NCBI GenBank assembly: GCA_964516925.1
Contig: CAZEXL010000026.1
Coordinates: 1-14,586 of the forward strand
Length of the DNA: 14,586 bases
Origin: CAG-552 sp964516925
GTDB taxonomy: Bacteria > Bacillota > Clostridia > Christensenellales > Pumilibacteraceae
Reading direction: 5' to 3'
Shown here: positions 1 to 7,369 of the stretch, one piece after another
How positions within the stretch are numbered: the first letter of the stretch is position 1
How the letters are laid out: every line of letters starts with the position of its first letter
The notes under the pieces: generated by a model
Told to the model about the DNA's origin: nothing
The model's database searches: none
What the model saw: only the letters and a program-made list of their open reading frames with translations
Translations under genes and position numbers: made by a program

Positions 1-2043
1 CGCACGCGAACCTATTTGTCTTAATTCGCTTGGCAATGTTATACTTTGTAATGACGAGCAATTCTTAAACGTTTCACTTTCTATTATTGTTAAAGAACTC
101 GATAAATTTATGCTCGCTAACTTCGCGCAACCGCTAAATGCCCTGCTTCCTATACTTGTTAGTGAATCGGGTATATCTATGCTTGCAAGTTTTACACAGC
201 CGTAAAATGCTCCGCTTCCTATACTTGTTAGTGAATCGGGCAAATATATATCATTTAATTTAGAGCAACCATAAAATGCCTCACTGCCTATCGTTTCAAG
301 ACTTTCACCACAATATACGTACGTTAAATTTTCACAATTCTTGAACGCTCCGCTCCCTATATTTATTAAGCTTACAGGTAAACTCACGTTAGTAATGCCT
401 ACACAATCTTTAAACGCATCTTTTTCTATTCCAACAACAGGATATGCTTCCGTCCACATTTGTCCACTTGCATCGGCTTTTTTAATTTCTATCTCGTTTG
501 GTATATATAACCATCCGTTGTTTTCGGATATATCTTCCTCGAATTGAGATTTTATCCCCGTTATTATCGCTTGTTCATTTTCTATCCTTGCTTGCAAATA
601 TTTATGATTTACTATCGCATGATACACCGCCTTTTCGGCATTGAGCTTTTTAACGTTTTGCGTGGTTCCGTCATTAACGGTTATCGTTATGTCGTCCGCT
701 CCGTCTAGTATTGCCGTTTTTAGTTGAGCAGTCGTCAATTCAGGGTATACAGACAAAACAAGTGCCGCAACTCCGCTTACAAACGGCGTTGCCATAGACG
801 TCCCGGATAATTTTGTATAGCCGGAGCTATTTAAATGCGTGGGATAAGTACTCATTATACTTGTCCCGGGAGCATATATGTCTACTGTTTTTTCACCGTA
901 GTTGGACGTTTCGGCTTTTACGTTGTTTTTATCTAGATTACCTACTACTAACATGTTGCTAAGTTTATCCGAATATAACTCCGAACCATAATGCACAGGA
1001 TACGTGTAATTTTCACTCTTATCTATGTTTTTTCCATCATTACATGCCGCACATACAAACAAGCCCGGATAGTTTTTTATAGCTTCATACAAACCTTCAC
1101 TTCCTGCTACTCTTGCACTAAAATTTAAAATTCTTATCTTTTCATTCGTTGCCCATGTCCAAGTTGCATGATTTATTGCTCTTATTGTAGCGGAACTATC
1201 AACCCATTCCGAATTTCCAGCTATCACTTGCATTGGGACAATTCCAACCTGCCAATTTACTCCACAAACGCCAACTCCGTTATTCCCTCTTGCCCCGATA
1301 ATACCTGCCACGTGCGTACCGTGCCCCAAAAGGTCTTTCCTTAAGGACAGCGGCGGAAAATCATCCGACGGTAAATTTACATAATCCCCTCCGCAATCGA
1401 TTCCACCAACACGATAAACCATGTTACTTGACAATTCGACATGCACATTTCCTGCATCGTCTTCTGCTCCGAACCCGGTATCTATTACACCTACTAACAC
1501 GTCTTTGCTGCCTGTTGTTATATCCCATGCGGCAGGCGCGTTTATTTCTTCCAAACCCCATCTATTGTCGTAACTTTCTTCATAGAGCGGATCGAAAGGT
1601 ATGCGCATGCTTTCCAAATACGCATTTGTCCCTGCGTATTTAATTCCGTCTATTTGCTCAAGCTTTTTTATCGTTTGCAAAACTATTTCTTTATCGTCTT
1701 GCGGTAAATGCAATTGCAATATTTGTCTAAAATCTTCCCTTTCTATTATATATTCCGCTCCTTTCGGCATTGTAAATAAATCTTCGATATAATCTATTTC
1801 TATATCTCCGAAAAATTCTTTACTATGCACTTTGTTTACTTCGCTTATGTTTTTATCCAGTATTACTATTACGCTGTTTCCGTCAAAACCGTCGTCGATC
1901 GTTGCCGTACAATAACTCTTTTCTTCGTATTCAGGTTTTGCATTTATTTCTGCTAAAATCACGCCATTTTTTATATGGCAAAACATTATTGCACATATTA
2001 TTATTAACATTAATTCTATACTTATTTGTTTCTTTTTGTTCAT
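1..2043 (-). CDS. Secreted subtilisin-family (S8) serine protease with C-terminal leucine-rich repeats, partial
   Basis: The frame is open for 681 codons from ATG 2043 to the window edge, so the C-terminus is missing. Residues 1-35 form a signal peptide (basic MNKKKQ start, then a hydrophobic core). Residues ~40-150 fit a propeptide of the inhibitor I9 type. The S8 catalytic domain has Asp188 (VIDTG), His241 (GHGTHVAG), the oxyanion Asn335 (CND) and Ser416 (SGTSMATPFVSG), so all catalytic residues are present and the enzyme should be active. From about residue 530 come at least six ~23-residue BspA/TpLRR-type repeats (IGSGAFYGC, LPDSLTSIGS), typical of cell-surface adhesion modules. AAGGTGA lies 11 nt upstream of the ATG. 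The gene follows two small membrane-anchored paralogs on the same strand, with a 78-nt gap. Role inferred: exported or surface proteolysis of host or microbial protein. Family call is firm; substrate unknown. Confidence 0.93.
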   Translation of the reverse strand, partial: MNKKKQISIELMLIIICAIMFCHIKNGVILAEINAKPEYEEKSYCTATIDDGFDGNSVIVILDKNISEVNKVHSKEFFGDIEIDYIEDLFTMPKGAEYIIEREDFRQILQLHLPQDDKEIVLQTIKKLEQIDGIKYAGTNAYLESMRIPFDPLYEESYDNRWGLEEINAPAAWDITTGSKDVLVGVIDTGFGAEDDAGNVHVELSSNMVYRVGGIDCGGDYVNLPSDDFPPLSLRKDLLGHGTHVAGIIGARGNNGVGVCGVNWQVGIVPMQVIAGNSEWVDSSATIRAINHATWTWATNEKIRILNFSARVAGSEGLYEAIKNYPGLFVCAACNDGKNIDKSENYTYPVHYGSELYSDKLSNMLVVGNLDKNNVKAETSNYGEKTVDIYAPGTSIMSTYPTHLNSSGYTKLSGTSMATPFVSGVAALVLSVYPELTTAQLKTAILDGADDITITVNDGTTQNVKKLNAEKAVYHAIVNHKYLQARIENEQAIITGIKSQFEEDISENNGWLYIPNEIEIKKADASGQMWTEAYPVVGIEKDAFKDCVGITNVSLPVSLINIGSGAFKNCENLTYVYCGESLETIGSEAFYGCSKLNDIYLPDSLTSIGSGAFYGCVKLASIDIPDSLTSIGSRAFSGCAKLASINLSSSLTIIESETFKNCSSLQSITLPSELRQIGSRA

Positions 2044-2060
2044 TATTCTTCGTTCACCTT

Positions 2061-2089
2061 AAAATATCTATTCCTAACATTTTTGTCAA
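2061..2089 (-). promoter_or_regulatory. Possible promoter of the S8 protease gene
   Basis: On the minus strand TTGACA (2089-2084) is followed after 17 nt by TATTTT (2066-2061). The -35 is consensus and the -10 is 4 of 6. The predicted transcription start falls on the ribosome binding site (2060-2054), which is awkward, so the protease may instead be read from the upstream promoter at 3262-3234. Confidence 0.3.
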
Positions 2090-2121
2090 TCTCTCAGTTT
2101 TACAATATTTATAATATATTA

Positions 2122-2637
2122 TTAATACCAAATGTACGCACTATCTGTTGGTACCATTGCTACCGATATTTTATTTATTCCTTCCATAAGCGATTTATTT
2201 ATCCTTACCAAAAAGCCCTGGCGCACTTGCTTGCTTATTCCAGCTTCTTCGTAAAATTGTGCAAACACAATCGTTAATTCTTCCCCTTTTTTTATAATGT
2301 AACACGGGTTATAAAATGTGTTTGTTCCCATTTGTTGTACCGCTACTAGCACATCATCTTCAAAAAGCGTTTCGCCAAACCTTATATCGTATACCTCCGC
2401 CACGATAACTTTTTGGTACATTTCTTCTTTGTTGCTTATTACTTCTATAAACTCTTCTGTTCTTATGTGTTCACCATCAGTATCCCAAAAAGATATCTGG
2501 TCTTTCCAAGTAGACCGTGCTCGCCAATCGAAATCAATAATGGTATATTGCACGCTTTTTATCACTGCCGCTATTCCTACCGCAAGCACCCCTACGAGTA
2601 TTGCCGACACTATGGGAAGTATTATATTCTTCTTCAT
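2122..2637 (-). CDS. Small membrane-anchored or secreted protein, paralog 1 (PrcB-like pattern)
   Basis: 171 residues starting at ATG 2637 behind a strong AAGGAGG site with 6-nt spacing. An N-terminal hydrophobic segment (residues ~4-27, IILPIVSAILVGVLAVGIAAVI) with two leading lysines predicts a membrane anchor or uncleaved signal; no lipobox cysteine is visible. The remainder is a small exported domain with alternating hydrophobic strands (DDVLVAVQQMGTN, ELTIVFAQFYEEAG, GFLVRINKSLMEGI). It is a paralog of the next gene upstream: same anchor, same order of a helical 'I..I.S.KE' segment, a hydrophobic strand and a 'GxLxIxF' strand. The strand order resembles the C-terminal domain of PrcB, a partner of the S8 protease dentilisin, but I cannot prove homology by eye. 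Its position just upstream of an S8 protease gene fits a partner or stabiliser role (inference). Confidence 0.8.
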   Translation of the reverse strand: MKKNIILPIVSAILVGVLAVGIAAVIKSVQYTIIDFDWRARSTWKDQISFWDTDGEHIRTEEFIEVISNKEEMYQKVIVAEVYDIRFGETLFEDDVLVAVQQMGTNTFYNPCYIIKKGEELTIVFAQFYEEAGISKQVRQGFLVRINKSLMEGINKISVAMVPTDSAYIWY

Positions 2638-2690
2638 TTTGCGCCTCCTTGTTTTTATTGTATTTTATTTTTCAGCTTACTTTACTGTGG

Positions 2691-3197
2691 CTATTCGTTT
2701 ATATCCACTACTTCTTTTACTATCTCTTTTACGCCCATTACGTCAACCTTTGACACCTCTAGCCAAAACATCCAATAATATGGAAACCCGAACGAAAATA
2801 ATTTTTTTTCGATACTGAAAATTATTTTTAACGTACCGGCTTCTTTAACTATATCATATACTGTCAACCACTCATATGCCGGTTGCGTTATTTCAATAAA
2901 TATTAATGCATTCGTTGAAAAATTCAATGGTTCGTATTCTGTCGCCTCTTTTATAAACCCCGCCTGATATTTTGTATTGTTCAACGCTAACGCTTCATCC
3001 AACTCTTTTTGACTGCGAACTATTGCAATTTGTTCTTCGCAACACTCTTCATGATTACCATCTCCCATTCTGCCGTATGAATTGCTCACATTAAAGGCTA
3101 CGTGCTTTTCACTGCTTTTCCACGCAAATCCGATACTAGTTGCAACTATTGCTACAAGTATTGCCGACACTATGGGAAGTATTATATTCTTCTTCAT
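2691..3197 (-). CDS. Small membrane-anchored or secreted protein, paralog 2 (PrcB-like pattern)
   Basis: 168 residues from ATG 3197, chosen over an in-frame ATG at 3245 because AGGAG sits 7 nt before 3197, a consensus promoter lies at 3262-3234, and the MKKNIILPIVSAILV start matches the paralog at 2637. Residues ~4-27 are hydrophobic (anchor or uncleaved signal peptide). The exported part has two adjacent Cys (HEECCEEQ, about residue 53), a 'IAIVRSQKELDEA' helix, strand NALIFIEITQ, strand GTLKIIFSIEKK, and a WMFWLEVSK segment, matching the pattern of paralog 1 at low identity. First gene of the likely 3197-to-1 transcription unit with paralog 1 and the S8 protease. Function unknown; a PrcB-like accessory role is an inference from context. 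Confidence 0.8.
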   Translation of the reverse strand: MKKNIILPIVSAILVAIVATSIGFAWKSSEKHVAFNVSNSYGRMGDGNHEECCEEQIAIVRSQKELDEALALNNTKYQAGFIKEATEYEPLNFSTNALIFIEITQPAYEWLTVYDIVKEAGTLKIIFSIEKKLFSFGFPYYWMFWLEVSKVDVMGVKEIVKEVVDINE

Positions 3198-3233
3198 TAA
3201 TTTACTCCTATTGATTGTTTTTATTTTTTTATA

Positions 3234-3262
3234 ATTATAACACATAGTTTTCGCATTGTCAA
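3234..3262 (-). promoter_or_regulatory. Consensus sigma-A promoter of the 3197 gene cluster
   Basis: On the minus strand TTGACA (3262-3257), a 17-nt spacer and TATAAT (3239-3234) form a perfect vegetative promoter. The expected start near 3227 leaves a leader of about 30 nt containing the AGGAG site of the 3197 gene. Confidence 0.85.
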
Positions 3263-3276
3263 GATGTTTTTTAAAC

Positions 3277-3303
3277 TTACCTTTCTTTCTGGAAAGAAAA
3301 ATA
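3277..3303. repeat. Degenerate copy of the hairpin repeat
   Basis: CTTTCTTT and AAAGAAAA arms around CTGG resemble the hairpin at 11210-11238, but the outer arms no longer pair fully. It lies just upstream of the 3262 promoter, so it is probably a decayed isolated copy of the repeat family seen at 9957 and beyond. Confidence 0.45.
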
Positions 3304-3527
3304 ACGGTGTAAAATTTTTAAACTAAACTAATTAAAACTTTTCGGTTTGTATATAATATATTTTAAGTAATAGATAGTAAAAGATATAGTATGTCGTGTG
3401 CAAATGTGTAATTTAATTTTTTTCCGATTTTTATTACAAAAAGTACTTGTTTTTAGGTAAAAAACATTAAAAAACAGTCGTAAACAAACATTTTAAAAAG
3501 TGTAAAAAATCTTTAAAAAATGTCAGT

Positions 3528-3566
3528 TTTTTTTGCCCGATGTTGATAAAAAAATCGGCAAAAAAA
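3528..3566. other. Long T/A-tipped inverted repeat
   Basis: The left arm TTTTTTTGCCCGAT (3528-3541) pairs with ATCGGCAAAAAAA (3554-3566) with one bulged G. The T tract is 5' and the A tract 3' on both strands, so it is not a classical terminator. Function unknown. Confidence 0.55.
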
Positions 3567-3712
3567 CGCAAAAAACAAAAATAACAAAAAACCATAAGTT
3601 ATATACTTATCCACATAATTATACACAATTGTGAGTTTTGTTTTTTGTATAAATGTTTATTTTTTATTATTATAAAACTCGTTATAAATGCTGCTTATAA
3701 ACTTATATAAAT

Positions 3713-3746
3713 AAAAAAGCACGACCGATAAGATCGTACTTTTTTG
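3713..3746 (-). terminator. Rho-independent terminator of the RsgI-like lipoprotein gene
   Basis: AGCACGACC (3718-3726), a 5-nt loop and GATCGTACT (3732-3740) form a 9-bp stem with two G-U pairs on the minus strand. The stem is followed on that strand by six U (complement of 3718-3713). It sits about 23 nt past the stop at 3769. A T run on the other side means it could work in both directions. Confidence 0.8.
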
Positions 3747-3768
3747 AGTTTGAAATGCGTAAGTTTTA

Positions 3769-4935
3769 TTAAGCTTGCGCTTGATTGCTTTGCGAAAGGT
3801 TTGCTTTCATGTTATTCCAAGCTGTTTTTGCGCCGGATATAGCCGATTCGTAACTAGCGGCGAAATTAGTTTCGAAGCTGGTAAGCGCGTTGTTAATTTC
3901 CGTTTCCGCATTATCTACGATCTCGTTAATATTAACACCTGCAGAAGTAATAGTCGAAACGACCGCATCGTACTTTGCCGTTAAATCTGTTTTAAGCGCG
4001 TCGATAGTTTCGTTAGCGGTAACGCCGGCACTAATTAATTGTTGTTCGGCATTATCTAAAGCAGACTTAAGACTTTCGAGTCTATTTAGATCGGCTTCGG
4101 AATTTTCGCTGTTTTGAGCCACGTAGTTGCGGAAATTAAGATAAGCGGTTTTAGCTTCGCGGAACGCAACGAGCGCAAGTTGATACGGACTGTTAGCGTC
4201 AACGAGCAGCGTCTTGCGAGTAGCTTCCAACGACTGGCATGCTACGTCGTAAACGGAAGTTAAAGCGCTTATACTAAGAGAAACGATACTATTAACGTTT
4301 GCCTTTACCGCTTCGAATTTGGCGTGGTTGAATGCGTCCGCCTTAGCTTGGTAGTAAGCGTCCTTAAGTTGTTGCGAATACATTTCCGCCGTTTCCTTTC
4401 GGGAAGAAGCCAGCATCTCGACCTTTTCCATATACGAAAGCGCTTCTATCTTAGCGGCGTCTACGTACGGCGCACATTGTTCTAGAAGGTCGTTTATGTA
4501 CGCTTCAGTAATCGCAACGCCTTGCTTAACCGTAGCCGTGATATTTTCCTCGGAAAAAATTTCTTCGGCTTTCTTTTTTATATCGTTGTAATACTTTTGC
4601 GCGTCTTCACCCGAGAAAGAAATTGAAATTTCGTTTTCACCGCTTTTTACGTTACCCGTAACCAAAAAACCGGTCTCTTTGCATACGCTAACGTAAAGTT
4701 TAAGCGCTTCTTCCGAGCTTTTTCCGACGAAAATCTGACCGTTTATAACAAGGTTGCCTTCCTCGTTAAGCGCGTTTACCGAAACGACTTTGTCGTTTTC
4801 ATCCAAAATAAATTCAACTTCGGGGTTTAACGATACGTTCATTACTTTAGATTCTTTTGTCGAACTGCACGCAACGAACGACATCGATACGACGCAAAGA
4901 CAAACGGATAAAAGTGTAACCATTATTTTCTTCAT
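3769..4935 (-). CDS. Lipoprotein with RsgI-like anti-sigma ectodomain and helical tail
   Basis: 388 residues from ATG 4935 with AAGGAGA about 8 nt upstream. Residues 1-22 are a signal peptide ending in the lipobox FVAC with Cys23, so the mature protein should be a membrane-tethered lipoprotein. Residues ~31-142 (MNVSLNPEVEFILDENDKVV, VNALNEEG, ISFSGEDAQKYYND) match the central extracytoplasmic domain of RsgI-type anti-sigma factors, including an Asn37-Pro38 pair in the motif position. Residues ~146-385 are almost wholly helical, Ala/Glu/Asn-rich and likely coiled coil. It lacks the cytoplasmic anti-sigma helix and transmembrane segment of true RsgI, and no sigma factor gene is adjacent. It is monocistronic, with its own promoter and terminator. 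Possible role: a surface sensor, structural or decoy protein using the RsgI fold. Domain call moderately sure; role unknown. Confidence 0.85.
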   Translation of the reverse strand: MKKIMVTLLSVCLCVVSMSFVACSSTKESKVMNVSLNPEVEFILDENDKVVSVNALNEEGNLVINGQIFVGKSSEEALKLYVSVCKETGFLVTGNVKSGENEISISFSGEDAQKYYNDIKKKAEEIFSEENITATVKQGVAITEAYINDLLEQCAPYVDAAKIEALSYMEKVEMLASSRKETAEMYSQQLKDAYYQAKADAFNHAKFEAVKANVNSIVSLSISALTSVYDVACQSLEATRKTLLVDANSPYQLALVAFREAKTAYLNFRNYVAQNSENSEADLNRLESLKSALDNAEQQLISAGVTANETIDALKTDLTAKYDAVVSTITSAGVNINEIVDNAETEINNALTSFETNFAASYESAISGAKTAWNNMKANLSQSNQAQA

Positions 4936-4965
4936 TTTTTTAATCTCCTTTATTGAAATTTAGTA

Positions 4966-4999
4966 CGGTAAGTTTACCGCATAATTATATATTTGTCAA
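4966..4999 (-). promoter_or_regulatory. Promoter with operator-like palindrome before the RsgI-like lipoprotein
   Basis: On the minus strand TTGACA (4999-4994), 17 nt, then TAAACT (4976-4971) as a 4-of-6 match to the -10. The -10 is embedded in the palindrome CGGTAA-GT-TTACCG (4966-4979), which fits a repressor or activator site. The cognate regulator is not identifiable here. Confidence 0.6.
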
Positions 5000-5071
5000 G
5001 CCTTTTAGTAATATTTGATAAAATTAAGATTGTTAAATTTTAGTTAAGTAAAAATAGATACAAACAGCGAT

Positions 5072-5096
5072 TTTGTAAAAATTTATATTTTACAAA
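5072..5096 (-). terminator. Weak AT-only hairpin at the end of the ABC operon
   Basis: TTTGTAAAA (5072-5080) and TTTTACAAA (5088-5096) are perfect 9-bp arms around a 7-nt loop. The structure overlaps the stop codon of the TerB-like gene. It has little GC and no following T run on the minus strand, so terminator function is uncertain. Confidence 0.3.
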
Positions 5097-5535
5097 GCCG
5101 TTTTAGGTACCTTTTTTCCTTTAACGAAATTTTACCGTCAACCGAAACGATACATAAACACAGCGTAATAACGTCGTTGCAAAATTCTTCGTCGAATTGT
5201 CTCATTATATCCAGCAAATCATCCGTAATAGCGGCAACGACTTTTTTGCAGTCACCTTTGCTAAAAATTTTTTTTACAGATTTGTAATTATAATCGTTGC
5301 CAAAAACTCGCACTAACGACGGCAAAATAAGCAAATATTCTCGTTCGTCTATTTTGCCGTCTGAAGCGACTGAACCAATTATAAAACTGACGAGCGTATC
5401 GATAGGATCTACGTTCGGTAATCGAGCAAGTTTTAGTGAATCCAATATTTTAATCGATTTTTCGGTGAGGATAATTCCTCTTTCGACGGGACTTAGTTTT
5501 TCGTATGTGTCGCATGTTTTTTTAAACTCAAACAT
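5083..5535 (-). CDS. TerB-like (tellurite-resistance fold) protein
   Basis: 150 residues from ATG 5535 behind AGGAGAGG. No signal peptide or membrane segment, so cytoplasmic. The all-helical sequence contains two copies of the TerB/DjlA-type motif: SVASDGKIDEREY (residues ~55-67) and SVDGKISLKEKRYL (~131-144), each with an acidic/Gly loop before a helix; in this family such residues bind metal. Length matches a stand-alone TerB domain. It is the last gene of the operon, 25 nt after the ABC permease, so it is very likely co-transcribed with the exporter. TerB-fold proteins occur in membrane-associated stress complexes, so a link to membrane stress or transporter function is plausible, but a direct role is an inference. 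Family call by motif only. Confidence 0.75.
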   Translation of the reverse strand: MFEFKKTCDTYEKLSPVERGIILTEKSIKILDSLKLARLPNVDPIDTLVSFIIGSVASDGKIDEREYLLILPSLVRVFGNDYNYKSVKKIFSKGDCKKVVAAITDDLLDIMRQFDEEFCNDVITLCLCIVSVDGKISLKEKRYLKRLCKI

Positions 5536-5560
5536 AATAATCCTCTCCTATTATTGTTTT

Positions 5561-7369
5561 TTACAGCGGCAAATCTTTTTTGACGAATTTTATCGAGCCG
5601 ATAACGTATCCGATAATTCCTGCAACGGCAAGAATTACGAACTTCCATACAAACGTTATACTGCCGTCCATAATCGAAATGACGTCGAACAGCGAAATAA
5701 TCGTGGTATAGTTGAAATAGTTAAGAGCTTCCAATCGCACTACTGAGGGAATAACGGGCGAACCGAATAGCCCGAGCATTGCCGCAACCAAAGCGAATAT
5801 ACTAAGTCCGCCGCCTATTGCCATCGAACGTTTGCTTCGGTCGAAATAGCACGAAGTAAAGAAGCAAAGTCCCGAAAGAGCGAATAAAACCAAGAACGCA
5901 CCGACGTTAAGCAAAATCAAATTGCCGAAAGTTAGCCCTACTTCTTCGGTGATTATGGCAAGGCAAACGCATCCTGTAATCGTGGTGCATGCAAACATTG
6001 CCAAAAGCGAACCTACAAGGTATACCGCCTGAGTGAATACGACCGAACTGCGCTTTGTGGAAGTAGAAAGAACGTACGCCATCGAGCCGCTGTCCACTTG
6101 ACCGGAAATAAGGTTGTTAGACGCCATAATCATATAAATTATCGGCAAAAGCAAGCCTGCAAGTTTATAGAAAATAGAACCGACTATAAGAGTATATAAG
6201 TCCGTCTTGCCTATTTCTTCCAAAGCGTCGGATACGGTAGACGGAAGCGTGGACAAAAAGCTCGAAGAAATATCCGAGGCGAGTTCTTGCTTTTTAGTTT
6301 CTATCGCGCTTAGATAGTCGTTTTCGGTTAGAAAGTTGCCGTTATCGTATTCTTGTTTTATAAGGTCCAATTCGTAAGAAACTCTGCCCTCGTACGTAAC
6401 GATTGCCGTTGTCGCCATTTTTTTAATCGAAGCGTAGTCGTAGCCGAAAGAATCGTACTTTTCTTTTGTTACGCCGTACGACGAAAGCGCTTCGGTTAGG
6501 ACTTTAACGTTTTCTTCTTTGGTCATATTGCCGGCTATGAAAATCGCAGAACCGCTAACGCAACGATCGCTACGATATTCCTCTCTGGTTTCACCGCTTA
6601 TAAAGTCGGTTACGTCGGCTGCCGCGACGTGTTCTACAATCGACGTAACGTCGTATTCATCGGGCGCTTCTTCGCCGTTTTCGATATAAAAATCGTTAAA
6701 CGTTCCGTTGGGATTAAGAACGTACATTACGCTGCCGACTATTTCTTGAGCTTGAGTGGAGTCTATTTCATATCCTTCGTCGACGGCTTTAGAAAGCAAA
6801 TACAGTTGCAAATCTTCACACGAGTCGGCATAAGCCAAAGCCACCGCGTTGTTTACGGTTGCGGGCGAAACGGCTTGCCAGCTTTGTAACGCGGACATGT
6901 AGTCTTGAGGCGAATCGAAGTCGATTTCGTTTGGCGTCGATTGAAGCCACTTTGTAACTGCGTCAACAAAAGTTTTGCCGGTCGTAGTGTTTAAGGTCGG
7001 CATACGAGCTTGCCAAGCGTTTAACTCGGCAAGGTAGTCCGTTTCGTTTTGGTATTCGCTTTGGTTCGGTTTATTCGAAAGCCAGCCAAGGTACGTAACT
7101 GTGTCGGTCGCCTTTTGAGCAAACAGCTCGTCGAATTTTTCTAAGCCGTCTGTTGAGTATGCGTAGTACGAAAGAGCGCGTTTTTGCATTTGCGCGTCGA
7201 CTTCTTGCGTTATTATGGTGTCTTGTATGGAATTTTTTACTTCGCCGATGTTTCCGTTGCCCGAAATAAGCATGACGCAAGCGAGCATAAAGCAGACGGC
7301 GAAAGTGATTATTGCCCACATTGTTCCGTTTGCCTTGCATGATTGTTTGAATAAAGCTTTGCTAAACAT
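5561..7369 (-). CDS. ABC-2 type exporter permease with large extracytoplasmic domain
   Basis: 602 residues from ATG 7369, preceded by AAGGAG at 7-nt spacing and overlapping the upstream ATPase gene by 8 nt. Layout: one membrane segment (~16-36), a large outside domain (~37-392), then about five membrane segments (~394-416, 443-470, 480-505, 515-536, 574-594). The segment SGQVDSGSMAYVLSTSTKR (~422-440) is typical of ABC-2 permeases and probably includes the coupling helix. The outside domain carries three similar segments (NETDYLAELNAWQ ~108, SPQDYMSALQSWQ ~153, TENDYLSAIETKK ~348), suggesting internal duplication. With the two upstream ATPases it should form an exporter; the TetR neighbour suggests a drug, bacteriocin or lipid substrate, but substrate cannot be read from sequence. 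Probably a homodimer driven by a heterodimeric ATPase. Confidence 0.9.
   Translation of the reverse strand: MFSKALFKQSCKANGTMWAIITFAVCFMLACVMLISGNGNIGEVKNSIQDTIITQEVDAQMQKRALSYYAYSTDGLEKFDELFAQKATDTVTYLGWLSNKPNQSEYQNETDYLAELNAWQARMPTLNTTTGKTFVDAVTKWLQSTPNEIDFDSPQDYMSALQSWQAVSPATVNNAVALAYADSCEDLQLYLLSKAVDEGYEIDSTQAQEIVGSVMYVLNPNGTFNDFYIENGEEAPDEYDVTSIVEHVAAADVTDFISGETREEYRSDRCVSGSAIFIAGNMTKEENVKVLTEALSSYGVTKEKYDSFGYDYASIKKMATTAIVTYEGRVSYELDLIKQEYDNGNFLTENDYLSAIETKKQELASDISSSFLSTLPSTVSDALEEIGKTDLYTLIVGSIFYKLAGLLLPIIYMIMASNNLISGQVDSGSMAYVLSTSTKRSSVVFTQAVYLVGSLLAMFACTTITGCVCLAIITEEVGLTFGNLILLNVGAFLVLFALSGLCFFTSCYFDRSKRSMAIGGGLSIFALVAAMLGLFGSPVIPSVVRLEALNYFNYTTIISLFDVISIMDGSITFVWKFVILAVAGIIGYVIGSIKFVKKDLPL

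Larger units (their letters stand above)
3263..3712. other. AT-rich gene-free spacer with DnaA-box-like sites
   Basis: No credible coding frame lies between the 3262 promoter and the terminator at 3713. The stretch is very A/T-rich with many A5-A8 and T5-T8 tracts. It holds TTATCCACA (3607-3615) and TTATACACA (3619-3627), both matching the DnaA-box consensus TTWTNCACA and separated by 3 nt; a one-mismatch site in the opposite orientation, TGTTGATAA (3541-3549); a hairpin at 3528-3566; and a degenerate copy of the hairpin repeat at 3277-3303. It could be a DnaA-binding regulatory or titration site, or part of an origin. No replication gene is visible beside it. Confidence 0.5.

Noticed and set aside
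2318..2818. 166-codon plus-strand frame opposite the small paralogs
   Set aside because: Antisense of two genes with good starts; low-complexity Ser/Phe/Leu composition.
3541..3627. Chromosomal origin (oriC) call
   Set aside because: Only two good DnaA boxes, no dnaA/dnaN or other replication gene, and all surrounding genes stay on the minus strand.
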